A DNA stretch of 24,956 bases from XN24 sp964413755. Lineage in GTDB: Bacteria > Pseudomonadota > Gammaproteobacteria > Steroidobacterales > XN24. The notes beneath the pieces were generated by a model. It was given only the letters and a program-made list of their open reading frames with translations. It did no database searches and was not told the origin of the DNA. Positions 8,407 through 15,882 of this stretch are shown piece after piece (the stretch's first letter is position 1; each line of letters starts with the position of its first letter). The stretch is from NCBI GenBank assembly GCA_964413755.1, contig CAYPTW010000035.1, forward strand, positions 1 to 24,956. The letters run 5' to 3'. The position numbers were made by a program, and so were the translations under genes.

Positions 8407-8594
8407 GAGTACTCCGGCATTCGTTCCTGGGCCGCGCGGCCCCGGGCGGCGCGGCAGGCGGATATTGTAACCGCAGCCGGGGTCGGGCCGGTCCCGCATG
8501 GCCGCCTTCGCGTATACTTGCCGCACGAGAATAAAACCCCACGGCGGATGCCCCGCTGAAGGCGGCTCCGCGCGCACCCCAGGCAGATACGCGA
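8407..8594. promoter_or_regulatory. Divergent promoter region between DUF4397 gene and nqrA
   Basis: This 188-base gap must hold the promoters of both units. Toward nqrA, TATACT at 8513-8518 is a good -10 about 76 bases before the ATG; the -35 is poor. Toward the DUF4397 gene, TACAAT (8469 to 8464, minus strand) is a candidate -10, also without a clear -35. A perfect 14-base palindrome GGGCCGCGCGGCCC sits at 8429-8442 in the likely DUF4397 leader. No open reading frame in the gap looks real. Confidence 0.45.
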
Positions 8595-9950
8595 ATGCAC
8601 ATCAGGATTCGCCGCGGCATAGATCTCCCCCTCCAGGGCGAGCCGCAGCAACGCATCGAAGCCGCCCGTCCGGCGGGTTCGGTGGCGGTGCTCGGGCGCG
8701 ACTACATCGACCTCAAGCCGACCATGCAGGTGCAGGAAGGCGACCGCGTGAAGCTCGGCCAGCCGCTGTTCTCGGACAAGCGGCATCCCGCCGTGAACGT
8801 CACGGCGCCGGGGGCCGGGATAGTGACCACGGTGCGCCGCGGCGCGCGGCGCGTATTGCAGGCGGTCGTGATCCGCCTGGACGGTACGGACGAGGAAGTG
8901 TTCGAGTCCTGGCCGGCTGAAGCCCTCGCCAGCCTCGACCGTGAGCAGGTAGTGGACAACCTGGCGCGCTCCGGCCTGTGGTGTGCTTTGCGCACGCGTC
9001 CCTGGAGCAAGATCCCCGACCCCGATACCACGCCCCACGCGGTGTTCGTGACGGCCATCGACACCAACCCGCTGGCCGCCGACCCGGCGGTGGTGATCGC
9101 CGAGTCGCCCGAGGCGTTCAGCAGCGGCCTGGCCGTCCTGTCACGGCTCACCACGGGCAAGCTGTTCCTGTGCCAGGCGGCCGGCGCGTCCATACCCGCC
9201 CCCGCGGGCGTGCAGAATCTCGAGACGGCCGAGTTCTCCGGGCCGCATCCGGCGGGCCTGGTCGGCACGCATATCCACTTCCTCTACCCGGTCAACGCCG
9301 AGCGCGTGGTGTGGCACCTGGGGTACCAGGACGTCATTGCCATCGGGCGGCTCTTCACCACCGGGCGCCTCGACCCCACGCGCGTGGTGGCGCTGGGCGG
9401 CCCGCCGGTGAAGAACCCGCGCCTGCTGCGCACGCGGCTGGGCGCGCACGTCGAGCCGCTGATCGCGGACGAGCTGGAAGATCACACCGAGTGCCGCGTG
9501 CTCTCCGGGCCGGTGTGGTCCGGCTACCGGGCGGCCGGGTGGGGGGCGTTCCTCGGCCGCTACCACCAGCAGGTGACGGTGCTGGCGGAGGGCCGCAAGC
9601 GCGAATTCATCGGCTGGCTGCGGCCGGGCGGAGAGAAGTTCTCCGTCACCCGCGCCTTCCTCTCCGCGCTCAGCCCGCCGTCGCGGCGCTTCGCGCTCAC
9701 CACGACCCAGAACGGCAGCCCGCGCGCCATGGTGCCGATCGGCTCCTACGAGCGCGTGATGCCGCTGGACATCCTGCCGACGCAGTTGCTGCGGGCGCTG
9801 GTCGTGGGCGACACCGACGAGGCGCAGCGCCTCGGCGCGCTGGAGCTGGACGAGGAAGACCTGGCCCTGTGCACCTTCGTCTGCCCGGGCAAGTACGACT
9901 ACGGCCCGGTACTGCGCGAGCGCCTGGAACAGATCGAGAGGGAAGGCTGA
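8595..9950 (+). CDS. nqrA: Na+-translocating NADH:quinone oxidoreductase subunit A
   Basis: A 451-residue protein matching NqrA in length and along its sequence: N-terminal RRGIDLPLQGEP, the KPTMQVQEGDRVKLGQPLFSDK stretch that resembles a lipoyl-like fold, FVTAIDTNPLAADP, and the C-terminal FVCPGKYDYGP segment. NqrA is a peripheral cytoplasmic subunit of the Na+-pumping NADH dehydrogenase and has been linked to quinone binding; it carries no redox cofactor of its own. The start at ATG 8595 fits the family N-terminus, although the Shine-Dalgarno sequence is weak (AGG about 13 bases upstream). Its stop codon overlaps the nqrB start by one base (TGATG). Confidence 0.96.
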   Translation: MHIRIRRGIDLPLQGEPQQRIEAARPAGSVAVLGRDYIDLKPTMQVQEGDRVKLGQPLFSDKRHPAVNVTAPGAGIVTTVRRGARRVLQAVVIRLDGTDEEVFESWPAEALASLDREQVVDNLARSGLWCALRTRPWSKIPDPDTTPHAVFVTAIDTNPLAADPAVVIAESPEAFSSGLAVLSRLTTGKLFLCQAAGASIPAPAGVQNLETAEFSGPHPAGLVGTHIHFLYPVNAERVVWHLGYQDVIAIGRLFTTGRLDPTRVVALGGPPVKNPRLLRTRLGAHVEPLIADELEDHTECRVLSGPVWSGYRAAGWGAFLGRYHQQVTVLAEGRKREFIGWLRPGGEKFSVTRAFLSALSPPSRRFALTTTQNGSPRAMVPIGSYERVMPLDILPTQLLRALVVGDTDEAQRLGALELDEEDLALCTFVCPGKYDYGPVLRERLEQIEREG

Positions 9951-11164
9951 TGGCCGGGTTGCGCAAGTTGCTCGACCGCATCGAGCCCATGTTCAGCCCC
10001 GGCGGGCGCTTCGCCAAGCTCGGCGCGCTGTACGAGATGATCGACACCTTCATGTACACGCCGAAGGACGTCACGCGCAGCGCGCCGCACGTGCGCGACG
10101 CCATCGACCTGAAGCGGGTCATGACCTACGTGGTCATCGCGGTGCTGCCCTGTGCGCTGTTCGGCATGTACAACATCGGCCTGCAGGCCAACCTCGCCAT
10201 GGCGGAGACGGGCCTGGCCGCGGCGGAGGGCTGGCGCGGCAGCGTGATCGCGGCGCTCGGCATCGGCTACGACCCGACCAGCATCGGTGCCTGCTTCTGG
10301 CACGGCTTCCTGTATTTCCTGCCCGTCTACATCGTGACCCTGGCGGCGGGCGGCTTCTGGGAGGTGGTGTTCGCCATCGTGCGCAACCACGAGGTCAACG
10401 AGGGTTTCCTCGTCACCTCCATGCTCTACACGCTGATCCTGCCGCCGACCATTCCGCTGTGGCAGGTGGCGCTCGGGATCAGCTTCGCCGTGGTCATCGG
10501 CAAGGAAGTGTTCGGCGGCACCGGGAAGAACTTCCTCAACCCGGCGCTGACCGGCCGCGCCTTCCTCTATTTCGCCTACCCGGCACAGAACTCGGGTAAC
10601 GAGGTCTGGGTGGCGATGGACGGTTTCAGCGGTGCTACGCCGCTGGCGCTCGCCCCGCTCGGCGGCGTGGAGGCCATCGAGAACGCCGGCTACACGCTGC
10701 ACGACGTCTTCATGGGTTTCCTGCCGGGGACCATCGGCGCCGAGTCGACCTTCGCCTGCCTCATCGGCGCGGCGTTCCTGCTGTACACGCGGGTGGCATC
10801 GTGGCGCATCATGCTCGGCGTGCTGCTCGGCCTGCTGGGCACGGTATGGCTGTTCAACGGCCTGGCCGGGCCCGACAGTAATCCCTACATGCACCTGCCG
10901 GTCACCTGGCACCTGGTCGCGGGCGGCTTCGCCTTCGGCCTGGTGTTCATGGCCACCGACCCGGTGAGCGCCTCGATGACCGCTACCGGCAAGCTGGTCT
11001 ACGGTGCCCTCATCGGCATCCTGACGGCGCTGATCCGCGTCATCAACCCGGCCTTCCCCGAGGGCATCATGCTGGCCATCCTGCTGGCCAACGTGTTCGC
11101 GCCCCTGATCGATTACTTCGTGGTGCAGGCCAACGTGCGACGGAGGATGCGGAAGTATGTCTGA
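9950..11164 (+). CDS. nqrB: Na+-translocating NADH:quinone oxidoreductase subunit B
   Basis: A 404-residue multi-pass membrane protein. The frame is open upstream, but the ATG at 9950 overlaps the nqrA stop and gives the family N-terminus (LRKLLDRIEPMF). The covalent FMN attachment motif SGAT is at 227-230, with Thr230 as expected flavin acceptor (the family counterpart in Vibrio is Thr236). About ten hydrophobic segments follow the cytoplasmic N-terminal arm, including those around 57-80, 117-145, 153-190 and the C-terminal half. NqrB carries FMN and riboflavin and forms the core of the sodium pathway. FMN loading needs ApbE, whose gene is not in this window. The end overlaps nqrC by 8 bases. 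Confidence 0.96.
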   Translation: MAGLRKLLDRIEPMFSPGGRFAKLGALYEMIDTFMYTPKDVTRSAPHVRDAIDLKRVMTYVVIAVLPCALFGMYNIGLQANLAMAETGLAAAEGWRGSVIAALGIGYDPTSIGACFWHGFLYFLPVYIVTLAAGGFWEVVFAIVRNHEVNEGFLVTSMLYTLILPPTIPLWQVALGISFAVVIGKEVFGGTGKNFLNPALTGRAFLYFAYPAQNSGNEVWVAMDGFSGATPLALAPLGGVEAIENAGYTLHDVFMGFLPGTIGAESTFACLIGAAFLLYTRVASWRIMLGVLLGLLGTVWLFNGLAGPDSNPYMHLPVTWHLVAGGFAFGLVFMATDPVSASMTATGKLVYGALIGILTALIRVINPAFPEGIMLAILLANVFAPLIDYFVVQANVRRRMRKYV

Positions 11165-11984
11165 ACAGCCGCAAGACAAGCCGTCGGGCCTGTGGGGCCG
11201 TTTCCAGGCGTTGCCGAACGACAGCGTCACCAAGATGCTGCTGGTGACCATCGTGCTTTCCCTGGTGTGTTCCGTGCTGGTGTCCTCGGCTGCAGTACTG
11301 CTGCGGCCTTTGCAGGAGCGCAACGTCGAACTGGCGCGCAAGGCGCGCATCCTCGAGGTGGCCGGGCTGATGGAGCCGGGCACTTCCATCGAGACGCTGT
11401 TCGAGGGCGTCGAGACGCGCCTGGTGGAGCTGGAGACCGGTGAGTTCAGCGACGCGCTGGACCCGGCCACTTTCGACCAGGTGGTTGCGGCACGCGACCC
11501 GGAGCTGGGCGTGACCATCCCCCCGTGGGAGGACATCGCCGGCATCACGCGGCGCGCGCGCTACGCGCCCGTTTACCTGGTGGAGGACGACTCGGGCGAG
11601 GTCGACATGGTGATCCTGCCGGTGCACGGCTACGGGCTGTGGTCGACCATGTACGGTTTCCTCGCGCTGTCCGGCGACGGCCAGGAAGTGCGCGGCCTGA
11701 CCTTTTACCAGCACGCCGAGACGCCGGGCCTGGGCGGCGAGATCGAGAACCCCCGCTGGCTGGCGAAGTGGGAAGGCCGCCAGATCTACGGGCCGGAAGG
11801 AGAGGTGCGGCTGCAGGTGGTGCGCGGCGGCGTGAATCCCGAGTCCGAGTGGGCCGACTGGATGGTCGATGGCCTCTCCGGCGCCACGCTGACCGCCGAC
11901 GGCGTGAGCAACATGATGAAGTACTGGCTGGGTGAGCAGGGTTTCGGACCCTTCCTGGCCCGCTTGAAGGAGGAGGGCGTATGA
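11157..11984 (+). CDS. nqrC: Na+-translocating NADH:quinone oxidoreductase subunit C
   Basis: A 275-residue subunit with one N-terminal membrane helix (about 27-49) and a large periplasmic FMN-binding domain. The flavin attachment motif is DGLSGAT (238-244), with Thr244 as acceptor of the covalent FMN. The stretch HGYGLWSTMYGFLAL (157-171) and HAETPGLGGEIENP (186-199) are the typical conserved regions of this domain. NqrC takes part in electron transfer toward NqrB. Its start overlaps nqrB by 8 bases and its stop overlaps the nqrD start as ATGA, which implies translational coupling along the operon. Confidence 0.96.
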   Translation: MSEQPQDKPSGLWGRFQALPNDSVTKMLLVTIVLSLVCSVLVSSAAVLLRPLQERNVELARKARILEVAGLMEPGTSIETLFEGVETRLVELETGEFSDALDPATFDQVVAARDPELGVTIPPWEDIAGITRRARYAPVYLVEDDSGEVDMVILPVHGYGLWSTMYGFLALSGDGQEVRGLTFYQHAETPGLGGEIENPRWLAKWEGRQIYGPEGEVRLQVVRGGVNPESEWADWMVDGLSGATLTADGVSNMMKYWLGEQGFGPFLARLKEEGV

Positions 11985-12640
11985 GCGGCTCCGGCAAGAT
12001 CCTGATTGAACCGGTCATCGACCGGAACCCGATCACCCTGCAGGTCCTGGGCGTGTGCTCCGCTCTGGCCGTGACCACGCAGATGATCCCGGCGCTGATC
12101 ATGGGCCTGGCGCTGACCTTCGTGCTGGCGGCTTCCAGCGCGGCGATCAGCTCCATCCGCAACCACATGCCGGGCAACATCCGCATCATCATCCAGATGA
12201 CCATCATCGCCTCGCTGGTGATCCTGGTCGACCAGTTCCTCAAGGCCTTCGCCTATGACATCAGCCGCCAGCTGTCGGTGTTCGTGGGGCTGATCATCAC
12301 CAACTGCATCGTCCTCGGCCGCGCCGAGGCCTATGCCTCCAGCAACCCGGTGGTGCCGAGCGTGCTCGACGGCATCGGCCACGGCCTGGGCTACGCGCTG
12401 GTGCTGCTGGTGGTGGCCTTCATGCGCGAGCTGTTCGGTTCCGGCAAGCTGTTCGGCATCGAGATCCTGCCGCTGGCCAGCGAGGGCGGCTGGTACGTGC
12501 CGAACGGGTTGATGCTGCTGGCGCCCTCGGCCTTCTTCATCATCGGCCTGATGATCTGGGCCATCCGCAGCTGGAAGCCGGCGCAGGTGGAGAAGCCCGA
12601 ATACCAGATCCACGTCGTGCACCGGACGGAGGTCGTGTAA
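11981..12640 (+). CDS. nqrD: Na+-translocating NADH:quinone oxidoreductase subunit D
   Basis: A 219-residue protein with six hydrophobic segments, from the NqrDE/RnfAE family. Cys26 (LGVCSALA) and Cys109 (ITNCIVLGRAEAY) correspond to the pair that, with the two Cys of NqrE, holds an iron centre within the membrane in the known Vibrio complex. The motif GRAEAYAS is strongly conserved in the family. The start overlaps the nqrC stop by 4 bases and the stop overlaps the nqrE start by one (TAATG). Confidence 0.96.
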   Translation: MSGSGKILIEPVIDRNPITLQVLGVCSALAVTTQMIPALIMGLALTFVLAASSAAISSIRNHMPGNIRIIIQMTIIASLVILVDQFLKAFAYDISRQLSVFVGLIITNCIVLGRAEAYASSNPVVPSVLDGIGHGLGYALVLLVVAFMRELFGSGKLFGIEILPLASEGGWYVPNGLMLLAPSAFFIIGLMIWAIRSWKPAQVEKPEYQIHVVHRTEVV

Positions 12641-13248
12641 TGGAAGGCTTGATCGGCCTGTTCCTGCGCGCGGTCTTCATCGAGAACCTCGCGCTCGCCT
12701 TCTTCCTCGGCATGTGCACCTTCCTCGCGGTGTCGAAGAAGGTGGAGACCGCCATCGGCCTCGGCCTCGCCGTGGTGGTGGTGCAGGCGATCACGGTGCC
12801 GGCGAACGCCGTCATCTACCAGTTCATGCTGCGCCCCGGCGCGCTCGACTGGGCCGGGCTGCCGGACGTCGATCTCTCCTTCCTCGGGCTCATCACCTAC
12901 ATCGGCGTCATCGCCGCCATGGTGCAGATCCTCGAGATGACGCTGGACCGCTTCTTCCCCGCCCTGTACGCGGCGCTGGGTATCTTCCTGCCGTTGATCA
13001 CCGTGAACTGCGCCATTCTCGGCGGCAGCCTGTTCATGGTGGAGCGCAACTACGACCTCGCGCAGAGCGTCACCTACGGCCTCGGCAGCGGCGTGGGCTG
13101 GGCCCTGGCCATCGTGGCCCTGGCGGGGATCCGCGAAAAGCTCAAGTACAGCGACGTGCCCGCGGGCCTGCAGGGCCTCGGCATCACCTTCATCACCACC
13201 GGGCTGATGGCCATGGCGTTCATGGCCTTCTCCGGGATCCAGCTGTAG
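12640..13248 (+). CDS. nqrE: Na+-translocating NADH:quinone oxidoreductase subunit E
   Basis: A 202-residue, six-helix membrane subunit, topologically inverted relative to NqrD. Cys26 (LGMCTFLAVSKKV) and Cys124 (TVNCAILGG) match the two iron-ligating cysteines of the family. ENLALAFFLGMC is the typical NqrE/RnfA opening. The nqrM product encoded downstream is expected to help deliver iron to the site shared by NqrD and NqrE. It is separated from nqrF by 9 bases, which contain a strong Shine-Dalgarno sequence. Confidence 0.96.
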   Translation: MEGLIGLFLRAVFIENLALAFFLGMCTFLAVSKKVETAIGLGLAVVVVQAITVPANAVIYQFMLRPGALDWAGLPDVDLSFLGLITYIGVIAAMVQILEMTLDRFFPALYAALGIFLPLITVNCAILGGSLFMVERNYDLAQSVTYGLGSGVGWALAIVALAGIREKLKYSDVPAGLQGLGITFITTGLMAMAFMAFSGIQL

Positions 13249-13257
13249 GAGGACGCC

Positions 13258-14478
13258 ATGCTGGTCATCGGTCTCGGCGTAGTCCTTTTCACCTTCATCG
13301 TGATGTCGCTGGTGTTCCTCATCCTTGCGGCGCGCTCGCGCCTGGTCGCCACCGGCCAGGTGAACATCGTCATCAACGATGAGAAGACCATTCACGCGCC
13401 GGTCGGCACCAAGCTCCTCGGCGCCCTGGCGGACGCCAAGCTGTTCGTCGCTTCCGCCTGCGGCGGCGGCGGCACCTGCGGCCAGTGCAAGGTCAAGGTG
13501 CAGGAGGGCGGCGGCGTGATCCTGCCCACCGAGACCTCGCACATCAACAAGCGCGAGGCCGCCGCGGGCGAGCGCCTGTCCTGCCAGGTAATGGTCAAGC
13601 AGGACATGCGCATCGAGGTGCCGCGCGAGGTCTTCGGCATCAAGCGCTGGCAGTGTCGTGTGCGCTCCAACCGCAGCGTGGCCACCTTCATCAAGGAACT
13701 CGTGCTGGAGCTGCCCGAGGGCGAGGAACTCAACTTCCGTGCCGGCGGTTACATCCAGATCGAGGCGCCGCCGCACGAGCTGTCCTATGCCGAGTTCGAG
13801 ATCCCGGACAAGTTCCGCGAAGACTGGGATCGCTTCGACCTGTTCAAGCTGCGCTCCGTGGTCGAGGAGCCGGTGATGCGCGCCTACTCCATGGCCAACT
13901 ACCCGGAGGAGAAGGGCATGGTGATGCTCAACGTCCGGGTGGCGACGCCCCCGCCGCGCATGCCCGGCGTGCCGCCCGGCATCATGTCGTCGTACATCTT
14001 CGGCCTCAAGCCGGGCGACGTGGTCACCATCTCCGGGCCCTACGGCGAGTTCTTCGCCAAGAAGACCAACGCCGAGATGTGCTTCATCGGCGGCGGCGCC
14101 GGCATGGCGCCGATGCGCGCGCACATCTTCGACCAGCTCAAGCGCCTCGACAGCAGCCGCAAGATGACCTTCTGGTACGGTGCGCGCAGCAAGCGCGAGA
14201 TGTTCTACCACGAGGAATTCGAGGAGCTCGAGCAAAAGCACGAGAACTTCACCTGGCACATCGCGCTGTCCGACCCGCTGCCGGAAGACGACTGGCACGG
14301 TGACACCGGGTTCATTCACGAGGTGCTGTACGACAACTACCTCAAGGACCACCCGGCGCCGGAGGACATCGAGTACTACATCTGCGGACCGCCGATGATG
14401 ACCCAGGCCGTGCTGAAGATGCTGGCGGACCTCGGGGTCGAGAAGGAGAATATCCTCCTCGACGACTTCGGAGGCTGA
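13258..14478 (+). CDS. nqrF: Na+-translocating NADH:quinone oxidoreductase subunit F
   Basis: A 406-residue NADH-oxidising subunit. Domains in order: N-terminal membrane helix (3-24), 2Fe-2S ferredoxin domain with Cys68, Cys74, Cys77 and Cys109 (CGGGGTCGQC spacing), FAD-binding domain with RAYSMANYP (208-216), and NADH-binding domain with GGGAGMAPM (278-286) and a C-terminal CGPP motif. The protein ends in DDFGG, as in the family. Electrons enter here from NADH and pass through FAD to the iron-sulfur cluster. GGAGGA lies just before the ATG, the strongest ribosome binding site in the operon. Confidence 0.97.
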   Translation: MLVIGLGVVLFTFIVMSLVFLILAARSRLVATGQVNIVINDEKTIHAPVGTKLLGALADAKLFVASACGGGGTCGQCKVKVQEGGGVILPTETSHINKREAAAGERLSCQVMVKQDMRIEVPREVFGIKRWQCRVRSNRSVATFIKELVLELPEGEELNFRAGGYIQIEAPPHELSYAEFEIPDKFREDWDRFDLFKLRSVVEEPVMRAYSMANYPEEKGMVMLNVRVATPPPRMPGVPPGIMSSYIFGLKPGDVVTISGPYGEFFAKKTNAEMCFIGGGAGMAPMRAHIFDQLKRLDSSRKMTFWYGARSKREMFYHEEFEELEQKHENFTWHIALSDPLPEDDWHGDTGFIHEVLYDNYLKDHPAPEDIEYYICGPPMMTQAVLKMLADLGVEKENILLDDFGG

Positions 14479-14482
14479 ACGC

Positions 14483-14677
14483 ATGGCGGTATTCCTCATC
14501 GCTTTCCTGCTGTTCCTCATCGCCATCGCCGGCATGGCCATCGGTGTGATGGCGGGGCGCGGGCGGATCGAGGGCAGCTGCGGCGGCCTCAACCGGGTGC
14601 CCGGCGTGGACTCCGACTGCGGCGGCGCCTGCCGCCGTCCCTGCGCGCGTCGTCGCGCGGCACAAGCGACGCGATGA
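14483..14677 (+). CDS. nqrM: Na+-NQR maturation factor NqrM
   Basis: A 64-residue protein with an N-terminal membrane helix (about 3-24) followed by a Cys-rich tail with Cys33, Cys46, Cys50 and Cys54 (GSCGGLNRVPG, then CGGAC and C). This is the NqrM (formerly DUF539) pattern. NqrM is needed for assembly of active Na+-NQR, and is thought to bring iron to the NqrD/NqrE cysteine site. It starts 4 bases after nqrF. In many genomes apbE lies between nqrF and nqrM; here it does not. Confidence 0.93.
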   Translation: MAVFLIAFLLFLIAIAGMAIGVMAGRGRIEGSCGGLNRVPGVDSDCGGACRRPCARRRAAQATR

Positions 14678-14687
14678 GGTAAGGCCC

Positions 14688-15098
14688 ATGGGGTTCACGG
14701 CACGCGATTACATGTCCCGCAACCTGATCCAGTTCTCCCCGGAGATGGAGGTGCTGGAGGCGGCGGGCATCATGGTCGAGAACGGCATTTCCGGCGGACC
14801 GGTGATCGACCGGCTCGGCAACCTCGTCGGCGTGCTGTCCGAGACCGATTGCCTGGCGGCGGAACTGCAGGCCGGCTACCACGGTTCGCGCGGCGGGCGC
14901 GTGCGCGACTTCATGTGCACCGAGTTCGAAACCGTCGACCTGGATGACAGCATCATGGACATTGCCAAGCTGCTGCACCGCGGCGGCGAGTTCTACCACC
15001 GCGGATTGCCGGTGCTGAAGAACAGCCGCGTGGTGGGCAACATCAGCCTGCGCGACGTGCTGCACGCGCTGCAGGAAATGGAACAGGAACGGCGCTGA
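14688..15098 (+). CDS. Two-CBS-domain protein
   Basis: A 136-residue soluble protein made almost entirely of a CBS pair: about residues 8-57 (ARDYMSRNLIQFSPEMEV, GGPVIDRLGNLVGVLSETD) and 72-128 (VRDFMCTEFETVDLDDS, RGLPVLKNSRVVGNISLRDVL). CBS pairs bind adenine nucleotides or related ligands and report energy state to partners. With no effector domain attached, it probably acts on another protein. It starts 10 bases after nqrM with an AGG-rich binding site, so it is likely co-transcribed with nqr and may sense AMP/ATP or NAD(H) in relation to the pump. That link is inference from position only. Confidence 0.85.
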   Translation: MGFTARDYMSRNLIQFSPEMEVLEAAGIMVENGISGGPVIDRLGNLVGVLSETDCLAAELQAGYHGSRGGRVRDFMCTEFETVDLDDSIMDIAKLLHRGGEFYHRGLPVLKNSRVVGNISLRDVLHALQEMEQERR

Positions 15099-15113
15099 GC
15101 CGGGAGCACCCGC

Positions 15114-15569
15114 ATGAGATTCAACCAGACCGGCGAAGTCATCGCCTATATCGAGGAGTTCCACGAGGGCCTGGCCGAGGCCTATGCGGAACTGGCGGGA
15201 CGCACGGCCAAGGGCCGCTCGCGCATGATGCTGGACTACATGAGCGAGCGCGAGAAAGCGCTGGCCGAAAGCGTGCGCAGCTTCAGCCACCGCGCGGAGG
15301 ACCCGGCACTCCGGGAGTGGGATCCGTTCAGCATCAACGACACGGGTATCCACGCGCGCATCAAGGAAGCGCTGCACGAGAACGCCGATCCCGACGAGCT
15401 GCTCGGGCTCGGACTGGAAGTGCTGGCGTGGCTGGAGGGGTTGTACCTCAGGCTCGAGGCGAAGAGCGGCACGCCGGAACAGAAAGAGCTGTTCGCCAGC
15501 CTGCGGGCGCGCGCGGAGCGTGAGAAGCACAAGCTGGCGCGCAACTCCAACATGCTGATGGATTTCTAG
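15114..15569 (+). CDS. Small helical protein, possibly ferritin-like, at the end of the nqr unit
   Basis: A 151-residue, charged, almost entirely helical protein; GGGAGC precedes the ATG. Predicted long helices are about 6-28, 31-58, 84-98 (after a loop with DPFSIND), 100-118 and 123-147. Glu and His residues lie at positions that could line a helical bundle (EEFHEGLAEAY in the first helix, AEREKHKLA in the last), which suggests a ferritin- or rubrerythrin-like fold. However, I do not see the complete paired ExxH motifs needed to call a di-iron site. The function is unknown. It follows the CBS gene by 15 bases and ends 34 bases before the convergent moaD-like gene. Confidence 0.7.
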   Translation: MRFNQTGEVIAYIEEFHEGLAEAYAELAGRTAKGRSRMMLDYMSEREKALAESVRSFSHRAEDPALREWDPFSINDTGIHARIKEALHENADPDELLGLGLEVLAWLEGLYLRLEAKSGTPEQKELFASLRARAEREKHKLARNSNMLMDF

Positions 15570-15603
15570 CCGCGCATTCCGCGGCCAGGGCCGCCGGCGC
15601 GCT

Positions 15604-15882
15604 TCAGCCTCCCGCGACCGCCGGGATGATAGCCACCACGTCGCCGTCGCCGAGCGGGGTGTCCAGCCCGTCCAGGTGGCGCGCATTGCGCTCGCCGACG
15701 AACACGTTCACGTAGGGCCGCAGTTCGCCTTCCGGGGTCAGGACCCGCGCCAGCAGTGCCTCGCGCCCGGCGCCGATGCGCGCCAGCGCCTCGCCCACGG
15801 TCGCCGCATCGACCTCGAGCGCGGCGGCCTGGTCGGCGAAGGGCCTTAGCGGCGGCGGGATCTGTACGGTGACGGTGCTCAT
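15604..15882 (-). CDS. MoaD/ThiS family sulfur-carrier-like protein
   Basis: A 92-residue ubiquitin-like protein ending in Gly-Gly (PAVAGG), the C-terminus that MoaD and ThiS proteins use to carry sulfur as a thiocarboxylate. The segment YVNVFVGERNARHLDGLDTPLGDGDVVAIIPAVAGG is typical of the family, with a central NV(F)V strand and a DGD(x)V turn. No moaE is nearby, so it need not be the MoaD of molybdopterin synthase; it may serve another sulfur transfer. It is the last gene of a leftward chain and its ATG overlaps the stop of the YqeC-like gene by 4 bases. Confidence 0.88.
   Translation of the reverse strand: MSTVTVQIPPPLRPFADQAAALEVDAATVGEALARIGAGREALLARVLTPEGELRPYVNVFVGERNARHLDGLDTPLGDGDVVAIIPAVAGG

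Noticed and set aside
9899..11548. A 549-codon open frame on the minus strand across nqrB/nqrC
   Set aside because: It is antisense to conserved genes, with low-complexity charged composition and no plausible start signal.
12391..14592. A 733-codon open frame on the minus strand across nqrD-nqrF
   Set aside because: It is antisense to well-conserved nqr genes, His/Asp/Glu-rich and without family resemblance. It results from third-position G/C bias.
15570..15603. Intrinsic terminator between the nqr unit and the convergent moaD-like gene
   Set aside because: Only a short CCGCG/CGCGG inverted repeat is present, with no T-run on either strand.
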